Of a DNA stretch of 64,000 nucleotides, positions 18,008-26,631 are shown in pieces. The position numbers and the translations under genes are program-made. Under the pieces are notes generated by a model, which did not search any database, was not told the origin of the DNA, and saw only the letters and a list, made by a program, of their open reading frames with translations. The DNA is from Shimia biformata (GTDB lineage Bacteria > Pseudomonadota > Alphaproteobacteria > Rhodobacterales > Rhodobacteraceae): NCBI RefSeq assembly GCF_016888515.1, contig NZ_JAFEJK010000001.1, positions 1,583,475 through 1,647,474 on the forward strand, written 5' to 3'. Every line of letters begins with the position of its first letter. Positions within the stretch are counted from its first letter, which is position 1.

Positions 18008-19201
18008 TCACGTCACTTTCGCCCGTGTCTTGTATTCGGCGCGGTCCCAGAGGTCGTTGTTGACCACATCCGCGAGGATCTCGACCGCCCGCATCACATC
18101 CGCTTCGTCGATGTAAAGCGGGGTAAAGCCGAACCGCATCACGTCGGGCGCGCGGAAATCGCCCACGACGCCGCGCGCGATCAGAGCCTGCATCGCGGCG
18201 TATCCTTCGGCGAACCGGAACGACACCTGCGAGCCGCGCGCATCGCGGTCGCGCGGGCTGGCCAGCGTCAGGGCAGGGCAGCGGGCCTCGACCTCGGTGA
18301 TGAACATATCGGTCAAATCCTGGGATTTCTTCCGCACGTCGCCCATATCCGCCATGTCCCAGACATCCAGCGCCGCTGACAGAGCGGTCAGGCCCAGAAC
18401 CGGCGGGGTGCCGACGCGCATGCGCTCGATGCTGGGGGCAGGGCGGTAATCAAGGTCAAAATCAAACGGCGCCTCGTGCCCCAGCCAGCCCGACAGCGCA
18501 GGCTCAGCGACATCCACATGGCGCGGGCTGACATAAATGAAGGCGGGCGCGCCGGGGCCGCCATTGAGATACTTATAGGTGCAACCCACCGCAAAATCGG
18601 CCTTGCACTCGGCCAGCTTCACCTCGGTTGCCCCGGCGGTGTGGGCAAGGTCCCAGACCGTGACAACGCCGTGGGCATGGGCCATTTCCGTCAGCCGCTT
18701 CATGTCGTGCAGCCGGCCCGTGCGATAATCGACCTCGGTGATCATCAGAACCGCGACCTCGTCGGTGATGCTTTCCTCAACCGCCTCGGGATCGACAACG
18801 CGCAACTCGTGGCCCTGACCCAGCGTGCGGATCAATCCTTGAGCCATGTAGAGGTCGGAAGGAAAGTTGCCATTGTCGGACAGGATCACCTTGCGACCGG
18901 GGTTCAGCGCCACCGCCGAGGCCAGCGCCTGATAGACCTTCACCGACAGCGTGTCGCCCATGATGACATGGCCCGGTTCCGCCCCGATCAGCCGCGCGAT
19001 CCGGTCACCGACCGAGGTCGACAGGTCCATCCACCCGGCCCTGTTCCAGCCGGTGATCAGCATCTCGCCCCATTCATCGCGCATCACCTTCTCCATCGCG
19101 GCAGGCGCGGCCTTGGGCAGCGGTCCAAGCGAGTTTCCATCGAGGTAGATCATGCCCTCGGGCAGGGTGAACATGGGCTTCGTGGCGGCAAAATTGGTCA
19201 T
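18008..19201 (-). CDS. kynU: kynureninase
   Basis: PLP enzyme that cleaves kynurenine to anthranilate and alanine. 397 aa, typical. Landmarks are IYLDGNSLGPLP at the N-terminus, the stretch VWDLAHTAGATEVKL carrying the PLP-contacting Asp, and the Schiff-base Lys in GCTYKYLNGGPGAPAF. The frame is open to 19258, but ATG at 19201 has CAAGGAGACCCGCC before it and gives MTNFAATKPMF. Upstream of kynA on the same strand, consistent with a tryptophan-to-anthranilate unit, although the intervening hairpin may separate or tune the two. Confidence 0.96.
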   Translation of the reverse strand: MTNFAATKPMFTLPEGMIYLDGNSLGPLPKAAPAAMEKVMRDEWGEMLITGWNRAGWMDLSTSVGDRIARLIGAEPGHVIMGDTLSVKVYQALASAVALNPGRKVILSDNGNFPSDLYMAQGLIRTLGQGHELRVVDPEAVEESITDEVAVLMITEVDYRTGRLHDMKRLTEMAHAHGVVTVWDLAHTAGATEVKLAECKADFAVGCTYKYLNGGPGAPAFIYVSPRHVDVAEPALSGWLGHEAPFDFDLDYRPAPSIERMRVGTPPVLGLTALSAALDVWDMADMGDVRKKSQDLTDMFITEVEARCPALTLASPRDRDARGSQVSFRFAEGYAAMQALIARGVVGDFRAPDVMRFGFTPLYIDEADVMRAVEILADVVNNDLWDRAEYKTRAKVT

Positions 19202-19325
19202 GGCGGGTCTCCTTGGAGCAGAGTCCTTAGCGGATGAAAATTCGCCTTGCACCAGCAATTCTTGTGATGGCGGGCATCACGGGTTGTGATGTGTCCGGCC
19301 TGCCGCCGGGCAAGTGAGGGGGGCT

Positions 19326-19697
19326 TCAACCCTCGCCCGGAACAGGGATCCCCAGTTCCCGGCGTTTCTTCTTGGATATCCCTTCGGCCACCAGTTGATA
19401 GGACAGCGCGATATGCTCTTTCAGCTCGTCCTCCGGCAGTCCCGGCGCGTCGTAAACCTGCACCCATTTCATGCCCCGCGACGCCAGATAGGGCGCGGGG
19501 CGGATGCCGGGCATGTCGGGCAGGATCTCAAAGGCGAAATCGGTGACCTTGAAGGTAAAGGCATCGCGCCCGTCGGCCCAGCCGCAGATCGCGAACACCT
19601 TGTCCGCGACCTTCCACACATCGGCATTACCCCACTGGATGACGTGGGACGTCGCGGGAAAGCCGGCGCAAAAGGCGTTGAACTCGTCCCGCGTCAT
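19326..19697 (-). CDS. MmcQ/YjbR family protein
   Basis: 123-aa cytoplasmic protein of the MmcQ/YjbR (CyaY-like fold) family: MTRDEFNAFCAGFPA, WKVADKVFAI, FKVTDFAFEIL, RGMKWVQVYDAPGLPEDELKEHI and a C-terminal KKKRRELGI tail. Members are small, sometimes called DNA-binding, of unclear function. It begins 4 bp after the SDR gene on the same strand and is probably cotranscribed with it. About 120 bp separate it from kynU, also on the minus strand. Confidence 0.85.
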   Translation of the reverse strand: MTRDEFNAFCAGFPATSHVIQWGNADVWKVADKVFAICGWADGRDAFTFKVTDFAFEILPDMPGIRPAPYLASRGMKWVQVYDAPGLPEDELKEHIALSYQLVAEGISKKKRRELGIPVPGEG

Positions 19698-19701
19698 GGC
19701 C

Positions 19702-20454
19702 TCAGACCTCGCCGCCCGAGACCTGCACCATCTGGCCTCGGATACTGTCGGAATTGGGGCCGCAGATGTAAAGCGCCGCTGCCGCGACCTCGTCCGGGGT
19801 GATCAGGCGGCCATGCGGGTTGACACCGACCATGACCTTCAGCGCCTCTTCCTGGCTCATGCCGGTGCGGGCCATGATGCTTTCGACATTCTGGTCGATG
19901 ATCGGGGTCTCGACATAGGCCGGGCAGATCGAGTTGAAGGTGATCGGTTTCCGCGCGTAATCCGCCGCCAGCGACTTGATCATGCCGTTGACCGCGTGTT
20001 TCGTCGCCGAATAGCACGGCGCGCCCTGAAGCCCGCGCAGCCCCGCGATGGACGAGATCGCCATGACCCGGCCCCAATCGGTCTGATGCATGGATTTCAG
20101 GCATTCCCGGATCGTCAGGAACACGCCGTCGACATTGATCGCCATCATGTTGCGCCACCAGTCGAGGTCGGTCTTGAACAGCGCCTTGCCTTCGGCGATC
20201 CCGGCATTGGCGACACAGATCTGCACCGGCCCGCGCGCCGCGACCGCCGCCGCGACGCCATCGACGACCGAAGCCTCGTCCGCCACATCCATCTGCAACG
20301 CGAACAGGCCGTCGCCCGCCACGTCATCCAGCACCGACTTGCGCCGCCCGGTGATGGTGACCACCGCGCCCTGTTCCGCCAGCGCACGTGCAATGGCCAA
20401 CCCAATCCCCGTGCCGCCGCCTGTGACCAGCGCGTGTTTTCCGTTCAAGCTCAT
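19702..20454 (-). CDS. SDR family oxidoreductase (3-hydroxybutyrate dehydrogenase-like)
   Basis: 250-aa classical SDR with TGGGTGIG at residues 11-18, the VANAG motif, Ser in MAISSIAGL and YSATK. The proximal Arg-Arg after strand 2 (TGRRKSVLDD) suggests NADP. The C-terminal GQMVQVSGGEV is like 3-hydroxybutyrate or 3-oxoacyl reductases, but the substrate cannot be fixed. The open frame extends far upstream, but ATG at 20454 is preceded by AAGGAGG at ideal spacing. Probable operon with the YjbR-type gene, 4 bp downstream. Confidence 0.85.
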   Translation of the reverse strand: MSLNGKHALVTGGGTGIGLAIARALAEQGAVVTITGRRKSVLDDVAGDGLFALQMDVADEASVVDGVAAAVAARGPVQICVANAGIAEGKALFKTDLDWWRNMMAINVDGVFLTIRECLKSMHQTDWGRVMAISSIAGLRGLQGAPCYSATKHAVNGMIKSLAADYARKPITFNSICPAYVETPIIDQNVESIMARTGMSQEEALKVMVGVNPHGRLITPDEVAAAALYICGPNSDSIRGQMVQVSGGEV

Positions 20455-20634
20455 GTCAAAACCTCCTTTTTCGTTGTGCCACACAATGGCCGGGGCGGGG
20501 GCGTCGGGCAACAACACAGCCCCGTGACGGAGCGGCACTTTGCCTGGATCATGCCGTTTGCCCGAATGTATCTGTGTGAAAATGCGGACAAAGGCGCTAA
20601 TAGATGCCCGAGACTCGTCTTGACGGAGACACTG

Positions 20635-21093
20635 ATGGGCATCCGGCAAAATATCGACCTTCCCCCTGTCTGGCTGGTCGGCGCGCTTGCGCTGGCCTGG
20701 GGACAGGCGCGGTACTGGACCCTGGGTCTGAGCTTTGGCGGCGCCTGGGCGGAATTCCTTGGCGGCATCCTTGTCGGCGGCGGGGTCATCCTGATGGCGC
20801 TGGCCGCAACCGAGATGTCGCGCCAGAAGACCACGATCCACCCGCATCTCGAAAGTGACCACCTGGTCACCACGGGCATCTTCAAGCGCAGCCGGAACCC
20901 GATCTATGTCGGGGACGTGCTGATCCTTCTGGGGTTGATCCTTTACTGGGACGCGGTCCTGTCGCTGCCCCTGGTGCCGATCTTTCTGTGGGTCATCGAA
21001 CGCCGGTTCGTGATCCCGGAAGAGAACCGTTTGCGGAAAAAGTTTCGCGCCGCTTACGCAAGATACTGTCAAGTGACGCGACGTTGGTTGTAA
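20635..21093 (+). CDS. isoprenylcysteine carboxyl methyltransferase-like membrane protein
   Basis: 152 aa with four predicted membrane segments (residues about 10-25, 33-55, 88-105, 107-120) and the ICMT/PEMT signature GIFKRSRNPIYVGDVLILLG, then EENRLRKKFRAAYARYCQVTRRWL at the end. Bacterial members methylate unknown small molecules or lipids with S-adenosylmethionine at the inner membrane. Start 20635 is preceded by GGAG. It is divergent from the SDR gene, with 180 bp between, and appears to be monocistronic. Confidence 0.85.
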   Translation: MGIRQNIDLPPVWLVGALALAWGQARYWTLGLSFGGAWAEFLGGILVGGGVILMALAATEMSRQKTTIHPHLESDHLVTTGIFKRSRNPIYVGDVLILLGLILYWDAVLSLPLVPIFLWVIERRFVIPEENRLRKKFRAAYARYCQVTRRWL

Positions 21094-21169
21094 TGACCTT
21101 GCGCGACGAAGACTGACGTCGCGGAATGTTGCTTGTGCAGCATCGGGTCGCATTGTAAATCGGGCGCGC

Positions 21170-21190
21170 CTCTGCCTGTGCTAGGCAGAG
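21170..21190 (+). promoter_or_regulatory. stem-loop in the pntA leader
   Basis: CTCTGCCT-GTGCT-AGGCAGAG, eight perfect pairs around five bases, ending 18 bp before the pntA ribosome site (AAGGGG at 21209). It may be a regulator binding site or an mRNA leader hairpin. Confidence 0.4.
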
Positions 21191-21223
21191 ACGCAAAAAC
21201 CTTGAACGAAGGGGAATTGAAAC

Positions 21224-22795
21224 GTGAAGATCGGAACACCCAAAGAGGTATTCCCAGGCGAGAACCGGGTCGCGATGACGCCGGACTCGGCGCTTCAGTT
21301 GCAGAAGCTGGGATACGAATGTGCGATCGAGACCGGGGCGGGCGTTGCCGCCGGGTTCTCGGATGAGGCTTACGAAAAAGCGGGTGTCGAGATCATCAAG
21401 ACCCCGGCCGCGCTGTGGAAGGCCTGCGACATCGTCGCCAAGGTCCGCCAGCCGGACACCACTGAACTCAAGCGCCTGACCAAGGGCAAGACGCTGATTT
21501 CCTTCTTCAATCCGGCTGGAAACGAAGAGGGCATGGAAGCCGCCAAAGCCAAGGGCGCGAACGTGATCGCCATGGAAATGGTGCCGCGTATTTCGCGGGC
21601 GCAAAAGATGGACGCGCTGTCGTCGATGGCCAACATCGCCGGCTATCGCGCCGTGATCGAGGCGGGCAACAACTTTGGCCGCTTCTTCACCGGTCAGATC
21701 ACTGCCGCCGGTAAGGTTCCCCCCGCAAAGGTTCTGGTTGTCGGTGCCGGTGTTGCCGGTCTTGCCGCGATCGGGACCTCGACCTCGCTGGGTGCGATCA
21801 CCCTTGCCTTCGACGTGCGCCCCGAAGTGGCCGAACAGGTCGAATCGATGGGCGCCGAGTTCGTCTATCTCGATTTCGAGGAAGAACAGCAGGACGGCGC
21901 GGCCACGGGCGGCTATGCCTCGGTGCAGTCGGAAGAGTTCCGCAATGCGCAGCTGGCCAAGTTCCGCGAACTGGCGCCCGAGGTCGATATCGTCATCACC
22001 ACCGCGCTGATCCCGAACCGCGAAGCGCCCGAACTGTGGACCGAGGACATGGTCGCAGCGATGAAGCCGGGCTCGGTCATCGTCGATTTGGCGGCAGAAA
22101 AGGGCGGCAACTGCAAACTGACCGTCGCGGATGAGAAGATCGTGACCGAAAACGGCGTGACCATCATCGGTTACACCGATTTCCCCAGCCGCATGGCGGC
22201 GCAATCCTCGTCGCTTTACGCCACCAACATCCGTCACATGATGGCTGACCTTACGCCCGAGAAGGACGGCCAGATCAACCACGACATGGAAGACGACGTG
22301 ATCCGTGGCGCCACCGTGACCTTCGAGGGCGACATCACCTTCCCGCCGCCGCCGCCGAAAGTGCAGGCAATCGCGGCGCAGAAGAAGCCCGAGGTCAAGG
22401 AACTGACCCCGGAAGAAAAACGCGCCGCAGAGGTGGCCGCGTTCAAGGCGCAGACCAAGCAGCAGGTGACCCTGCTGACCGTGGGTGGCGCATTGCTTCT
22501 GGGCGTGGGCCTTGTTGCACCCGCCAGCTTCATGCAGCACTTCATCGTGTTCGTGCTGGCCGTGTTCGTCGGCTTCCAGGTGATCTGGAACGTCAGCCAC
22601 AGCCTGCACACGCCGCTGATGGCCGTCACCAACGCCATTTCGTCGATCATCATCCTGGGCGCCCTGATGCAGATCGGGTCCGGGAGCTTCCTGGTGATCC
22701 TGCTTGCCGCGATCTCGGTCTTCTTTGCCGGGATCAACATCTTCGGCGGCTTCCTCGTGACACGGCGCATGCTCGCCATGTTCCAGAAATCTTAA
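21224..22795 (+). CDS. pntA: NAD(P) transhydrogenase subunit alpha
   Basis: Alpha subunit of the proton-translocating transhydrogenase that reduces NADP+ with NADH using the proton gradient. 523 aa, matching the E. coli two-subunit type. The N-terminal AlaDH-like NAD(H) domain starts [19 protein letters not shown], the Rossmann segment is [15 protein letters not shown], and the domain ends in a linker followed by four membrane helices (residues about 412-520). The start codon is GTG at 21224, with AAGGGG nine bases upstream. pntB follows after 13 bp. Confidence 0.96.
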   Translation: MKIGTPKEVFPGENRVAMTPDSALQLQKLGYECAIETGAGVAAGFSDEAYEKAGVEIIKTPAALWKACDIVAKVRQPDTTELKRLTKGKTLISFFNPAGNEEGMEAAKAKGANVIAMEMVPRISRAQKMDALSSMANIAGYRAVIEAGNNFGRFFTGQITAAGKVPPAKVLVVGAGVAGLAAIGTSTSLGAITLAFDVRPEVAEQVESMGAEFVYLDFEEEQQDGAATGGYASVQSEEFRNAQLAKFRELAPEVDIVITTALIPNREAPELWTEDMVAAMKPGSVIVDLAAEKGGNCKLTVADEKIVTENGVTIIGYTDFPSRMAAQSSSLYATNIRHMMADLTPEKDGQINHDMEDDVIRGATVTFEGDITFPPPPPKVQAIAAQKKPEVKELTPEEKRAAEVAAFKAQTKQQVTLLTVGGALLLGVGLVAPASFMQHFIVFVLAVFVGFQVIWNVSHSLHTPLMAVTNAISSIIILGALMQIGSGSFLVILLAAISVFFAGINIFGGFLVTRRMLAMFQKS

Positions 22796-22808
22796 GGAGG
22801 TCGGGATC

Positions 22809-24242
22809 ATGGAATTTGGATTCACGACCGCGGCCTATGTCGTTGCCGCAGTTCTCTTCATCCTCTCGCTGGGCGGCCTTTCGGGGCAGGAAAGCGCCAA
22901 GCGCGCCGTGTGGTACGGCATCGTCGGCATGGCGTTGGCGGTCTTTGCCACGCTCATCGGCCCTGGTGCGGGCCTGTGGTGGCTGTCGATCATCCTGATC
23001 GCCGCCGGTGGCATGATCGGTTATCAGCTGGCATCGAAGGTCGAGATGACCCAGATGCCGGAACTGGTGGCGGGCATGCACGCGCTGGTCGGTCTGGCGG
23101 CCGTGTTCGTGGGCTTCAACGCCCATTTCGAACTGGGCAACGTCCTGGCCATGGATGACGCCGCCAAGAAGACGCTGGAAGGCTTCGCCGCGCTTCTGGC
23201 CAAGAAGGATGCGGTTGAAATCAACATCCTGCGGGTCGAGGCCAGCCTGGGCATCTGGATCGGTGCGGTGACCTTCACCGGCTCGGTCATCGCCTATGGC
23301 AAGCTGTCGGGCAAGGTGACCTCGAACGCGGTCAAACTGCCGGGCGGTCACGCGCTGAACGCAGGCGCGGCGCTGATCTCGCTTGTCTGCCTGATCTGGT
23401 ACCTGAACTCGGGCGGCTTCCTGCCCCTGCTGATCCTGACCGTGGCGGCGCTGTTCATCGGCTATCACCTGATCATGGGCATCGGCGGCGCCGACATGCC
23501 GGTCGTGGTGTCGATGCTGAACAGCTACTCGGGCTGGGCGGCGGCGGCGATCGGCTTCTCGCTGGGCAACGACCTTCTGATCGTGGTCGGCGCGCTGGTC
23601 GGTTCGTCCGGTGCGATCCTGTCCTACATCATGTGCAAGGCCATGAACCGGTCCTTCGTCAGCGTGATCCTGGGCGGCTTCGGCGGCGCAGCAGGCCCGC
23701 AGATGGAGGTCGAGGGCGAGATGATCGCGATCGAGGCCGACGGTGTGGCAGCCGCGCTGGATGACGCCGACAGCGTCATCATCATCCCCGGTTACGGCAT
23801 GGCCGTGGCACAGGCACAGCAGAACGTCGCGGAACTGACCCGCCGCCTGCGCGCCAAGGGCAAGGAAGTCCGCTTCGCGATCCACCCGGTCGCGGGCCGT
23901 CTGCCGGGCCACATGAACGTGCTTCTGGCCGAGGCCAAGGTGCCTTACGACATCGTTCTGGAAATGGACGAGATCAACGAGGACTTCCCGGAAACGGATG
24001 TCGCCATCGTCATCGGCTCGAACGACATCGTGAACCCGGCCGCACAGGACGACCCCAACAGCCCCATCGCCGGCATGCCGGTTCTGGAATGCTGGAAGGC
24101 CAAGCAGGTCTTCGTGTCGAAGCGCGGGCAGGGCACCGGCTATTCCGGCATCGAGAACCCGCTGTTCTTCAAAGAGAACACGCGCATGTTCTACGGCGAC
24201 GCAAAACAGTCGCTGGACAAACTGCTGGGCCTGATCGAGTAA
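22809..24242 (+). CDS. pntB: NAD(P) transhydrogenase subunit beta
   Basis: Beta subunit with the proton channel and NADP(H) domain. 477 aa. About nine membrane helices fill residues 1-260, including the conserved [20 protein letters not shown]; the soluble domain III has the NADP(H) site [14 protein letters not shown] and the end motif [26 protein letters not shown] lies before the ATG, right behind pntA, so both subunits are made from one mRNA. A strong terminator follows at 24265. Confidence 0.97.
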   Translation: MEFGFTTAAYVVAAVLFILSLGGLSGQESAKRAVWYGIVGMALAVFATLIGPGAGLWWLSIILIAAGGMIGYQLASKVEMTQMPELVAGMHALVGLAAVFVGFNAHFELGNVLAMDDAAKKTLEGFAALLAKKDAVEINILRVEASLGIWIGAVTFTGSVIAYGKLSGKVTSNAVKLPGGHALNAGAALISLVCLIWYLNSGGFLPLLILTVAALFIGYHLIMGIGGADMPVVVSMLNSYSGWAAAAIGFSLGNDLLIVVGALVGSSGAILSYIMCKAMNRSFVSVILGGFGGAAGPQMEVEGEMIAIEADGVAAALDDADSVIIIPGYGMAVAQAQQNVAELTRRLRAKGKEVRFAIHPVAGRLPGHMNVLLAEAKVPYDIVLEMDEINEDFPETDVAIVIGSNDIVNPAAQDDPNSPIAGMPVLECWKAKQVFVSKRGQGTGYSGIENPLFFKENTRMFYGDAKQSLDKLLGLIE

Positions 24243-24264
24243 TCCGGTCGCAATACAGCAACAG

Positions 24265-24296
24265 AAAGGCGCTCCACCGTGGGCGCCTTTTTCTTT
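24265..24296 (+). terminator. pntAB terminator
   Basis: AAAGGCGC / GCGCCTTT hairpin (24265-24290) followed by TTTTTCTTTT, 22 bp past the pntB stop. Classical rho-independent form. Confidence 0.85.
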
Positions 24297-24299
24297 TCC

Positions 24300-24353
24300 C
24301 GGGCACGCGGGGTTCCACCCCGCACCCCGGAGTATTTGGACAAGAAAGAAGCG
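24300..24353 (+). repeat. dispersed GTATTT repeat, copy b (after pntB)
   Basis: GCGGGG/CCCCGC hairpin followed by the core CACCCCGGAGTATTTGG-ACAAGAAAGAAGCGGG. Same orientation as the upstream gene and immediately past its terminator. Confidence 0.65.
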
Positions 24354-24461
24354 GGCTCGCAGTCTGTATGCCGTGGTATTCTGTTAAGGTATTGAAATAA
24401 AAGAAAAACTTTACAAATGACGGAAAATGGCTATGGTGGCGGCGCGTTTACAGGAAATCTC

Positions 24462-25742
24462 ATGTCCCCGATCCACGACCATCCCTTGCGGTATCGCCTC
24501 TCCAACGAGTTGCACGCGCGGCCGTTTCCCTCCGTCGCCGCCCCCGCCGGGGCGGTGTTTCTTGCGATGAAGACGCCCGCCGACGCGGTGGGCGGCGCAC
24601 GCGAGGCAGAGCGCGCGCATCTTCTGGCGCTGCTCGATCGGTTCGGAGCGGCCCATCCCCAGCCTGACGCCACGCATTACTCGGGGCAGTTGGGGCGTCA
24701 CGTGCTGAAATGGGAACAGCACACCGAGTTTGTGACCTATACGGTGTTCTCCGAGGGCCTGTCTGCCCGTCCCTTTGACCCCGCCGAGTTCGAGGTCTTC
24801 CCCGCCGACTGGCTGGCGGATGCACCGGGGCTGCGCATGACCTCGATCCTGATCCGCATCGAGGCGCTTCCCGAGGACGCGGCGCTGAACCAGAAGCTGC
24901 GCGACTGGTTCGTGCCCGAAAGCCTGGCCGTGTCGCGGGTGCTGGATGCCTCGGCGGTGATCGCCGCCGATTTCCGCATCGACGTTGCCGGGCATCAGCG
25001 CATGGCCCTGTTTGCCGCCCCCGACACCGGCCCGCGCCGGCAGGGGCGCATCGTGCAGCGCCTGACCGAGATCGAGACCTACAAGTCCATGTCCATGCTT
25101 GGGTTCGAACGCGCCCGCCGCCTTGCCCCGCGGCTGGGTGAACTGGACGAGGCATTGACCGAGTTGATGCGCGGCATGCGCACGGGCGAGGGCGAGGCCG
25201 ACACCGCGCTGGACCGGCTGTTGGACCTGTCGACCGAGACCGAGGGGATCGCCGCCGACAGCGCCTTCCGGTTTGGCGCAACTGGCGCTTATGAGGCCAT
25301 CGTCAGCCAGCGGATCGAGGTGCTGCGTGAGGAACGGTTCAGCGGTCGCCAGACGTTCGGTGAATTCATGATGCGCCGGTATGAACCGGCAATGCGCACG
25401 GTGAAATCCACCCAGTCGCGCCTGGACACGCTTTCAGACCGGGCCATCCGCGCCGGTGACCTTCTGCGCACCAAGGTTGACGTGGCACGCGAGGCCCAGA
25501 ACCAGGCGCTTCTGGCCAGCATGGACCGTCGCGCCGATGCCGCGCTGCGGTTGCAGGAAACGGTGGAAGGCTTGTCCGTGGTGGCAATCAGCTATTACGC
25601 CGTGTCACTGGCAGGCTACCTGACCAGCCCCTTTGCCGACACGCTGGGCCTTGGCAAGACCGAGCTGAAGGCCGTGCTGACGGTGCCCGTGGTCTTGCTG
25701 GTCTGGCTGATGGTGCGACGCATCCGCGGCAAGATGCACTAG
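24462..25742 (+). CDS. DUF3422 family protein
   Basis: 426 aa from ATG 24462, which has AGGAAATCTC in front; the frame also opens at 24417 without a ribosome site. The family signature HPLRYRLSNELHARPFP is at the N-terminus. The large middle part is soluble and includes a helical, probably coiled-coil stretch (TVKSTQSRLDTLSDRAIRAGD...LLASMDRRADAALRLQET, about 310-370). Two membrane helices close the protein (VVAISYYAVSLAGYLTSPF and ELKAVLTVPVVLLVWLMVRR). The arrangement recalls CorA-like anchors, but the function is unknown. It appears monocistronic. Confidence 0.9.
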   Translation: MSPIHDHPLRYRLSNELHARPFPSVAAPAGAVFLAMKTPADAVGGAREAERAHLLALLDRFGAAHPQPDATHYSGQLGRHVLKWEQHTEFVTYTVFSEGLSARPFDPAEFEVFPADWLADAPGLRMTSILIRIEALPEDAALNQKLRDWFVPESLAVSRVLDASAVIAADFRIDVAGHQRMALFAAPDTGPRRQGRIVQRLTEIETYKSMSMLGFERARRLAPRLGELDEALTELMRGMRTGEGEADTALDRLLDLSTETEGIAADSAFRFGATGAYEAIVSQRIEVLREERFSGRQTFGEFMMRRYEPAMRTVKSTQSRLDTLSDRAIRAGDLLRTKVDVAREAQNQALLASMDRRADAALRLQETVEGLSVVAISYYAVSLAGYLTSPFADTLGLGKTELKAVLTVPVVLLVWLMVRRIRGKMH

Positions 25743-25753
25743 GCTTGCCGCCC

Positions 25754-25939
25754 TTAGCCGATCTTGCGGGCCGCGGCGGCGGCGGCAAGGATTTCCTCGG
25801 CGATTTCCTCGGCTTCCTCGGGGTCGAAATCCATCGGGATCTCGGTGCCGTTTGCCTCAATGAAGATACGAACGAAACCCTGATCGGTCGGCCCGATCTG
25901 AAGATTGGCTTCGATGTCGCGTTCGGTATTGATGCCCAT
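25754..25939 (-). CDS. DUF6324 family small protein
   Basis: 61 aa: MGINTERDIEANLQIGPTDQG at the N-terminus and an acidic centre DFDPEEAEEIAEEIL followed by an Ala-rich helix. I recognise this as a small conserved protein of Rhodobacteraceae (DUF6324); function unknown. ATG at 25939 has CAGGAGAACCGGGC before it, better than the longer frame from 26017. It is convergent with the DUF3422 gene and divergent from the GNAT gene. Confidence 0.8.
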   Translation of the reverse strand: MGINTERDIEANLQIGPTDQGFVRIFIEANGTEIPMDFDPEEAEEIAEEILAAAAAARKIG

Positions 25940-26003
25940 GCCCGGTTCTCCTGTGACTGGTCCTGCGGTAACGTGATTGCGGCTTCTTGGCAAGGTGGAC
26001 GCA

Positions 26004-26489
26004 ATGGACAAAACCATAGACCTCAGACCCTTCCGGGCTGAAGACCTGCCCTGGCTGGTGGCCCGGCACCGGGACCTCTACGCCGTGTCGGACGGGTTTG
26101 ACGAGACTTTCGGCGATCTTGTGCAGACGATTCTCGAAGACTTCCTCCACGACCACGACCCGGATGTCGAACAGGGCTGGATCGCATGGGCGGGCGATGA
26201 ACGGCTGGGATCGATCTTCTGCGTCCGGCTGGACGAAACCACCGCCAAGCTGCGCCTGTTCCTGGTGGTGCCAGAGGCGCGCGGGACCGGGCTGGGCAAG
26301 CGGTTGCTGACAACCTGCATGTCTTTTGCACGCACAAAAGGCTATCGCAGGATGGAGCTTTGGACCCACGAAAGCCACGCAGCGGCCTGTGCCCTCTACC
26401 GCCGGGCGGGCTGGCGTTGCGTGTCGTCGAAACCGGTGCGCAGTTTTGGCGTGGACTTGGTCGAACAAAGCTGGAAAATTGCACTTTAG
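26004..26489 (+). CDS. GNAT family N-acetyltransferase
   Basis: 161 aa with the GNAT acetyl-CoA site: LRLFLVVPEARGTGLGKRLL contains the V-x-P-x-x-R-G-x-G-x-G/A pyrophosphate loop, followed by ACALYRRAGWR, the usual C-terminal strand-helix. The acceptor substrate is unknown. The chosen start MDKTIDLRPFRAED has AAGGTGG six bases upstream; an in-frame ATG lies at 25977. The tRNA-His gene follows 43 bp downstream on the same strand. Confidence 0.85.
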   Translation: MDKTIDLRPFRAEDLPWLVARHRDLYAVSDGFDETFGDLVQTILEDFLHDHDPDVEQGWIAWAGDERLGSIFCVRLDETTAKLRLFLVVPEARGTGLGKRLLTTCMSFARTKGYRRMELWTHESHAAACALYRRAGWRCVSSKPVRSFGVDLVEQSWKIAL

Positions 26490-26532
26490 ATGCTTGCATT
26501 CGCCGGACGGTGACGATAAATCGCGCGTCAGT

Positions 26533-26609
26533 GCCGCCTTAGCTCAGTTGGTTAGAGCGCTGGATTGTGGATCCAGAGGTCCCCCGTTCAAGCCGGGGAG
26601 GCGGTACCA
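26533..26609 (+). tRNA. tRNA-His (GTG)
   Basis: 77 nt with the encoded CCA end. Acceptor GCCGCCT pairs with AGGCGGT (G1-U72), D arm from TAGCTCAGTTGG, anticodon stem CTGGA/TCCAG around TTGTGGA (anticodon GTG), T arm CCCCG-TTCAAGC-CGGGG. The base before position 1 is T and the discriminator is A73, so the usual G-1:C73 pair of tRNA-His is absent, as described for a clade of alphaproteobacteria. Confidence 0.95.
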
Positions 26610-26631
26610 TCCTCCCCCTTGATGATGACAG

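Noticed and set aside
19504-20634. Long N-terminal extension of the ICMT-like protein
   Set aside because: The extension is antisense to two genes; a ribosome site and the family start are at 20635.
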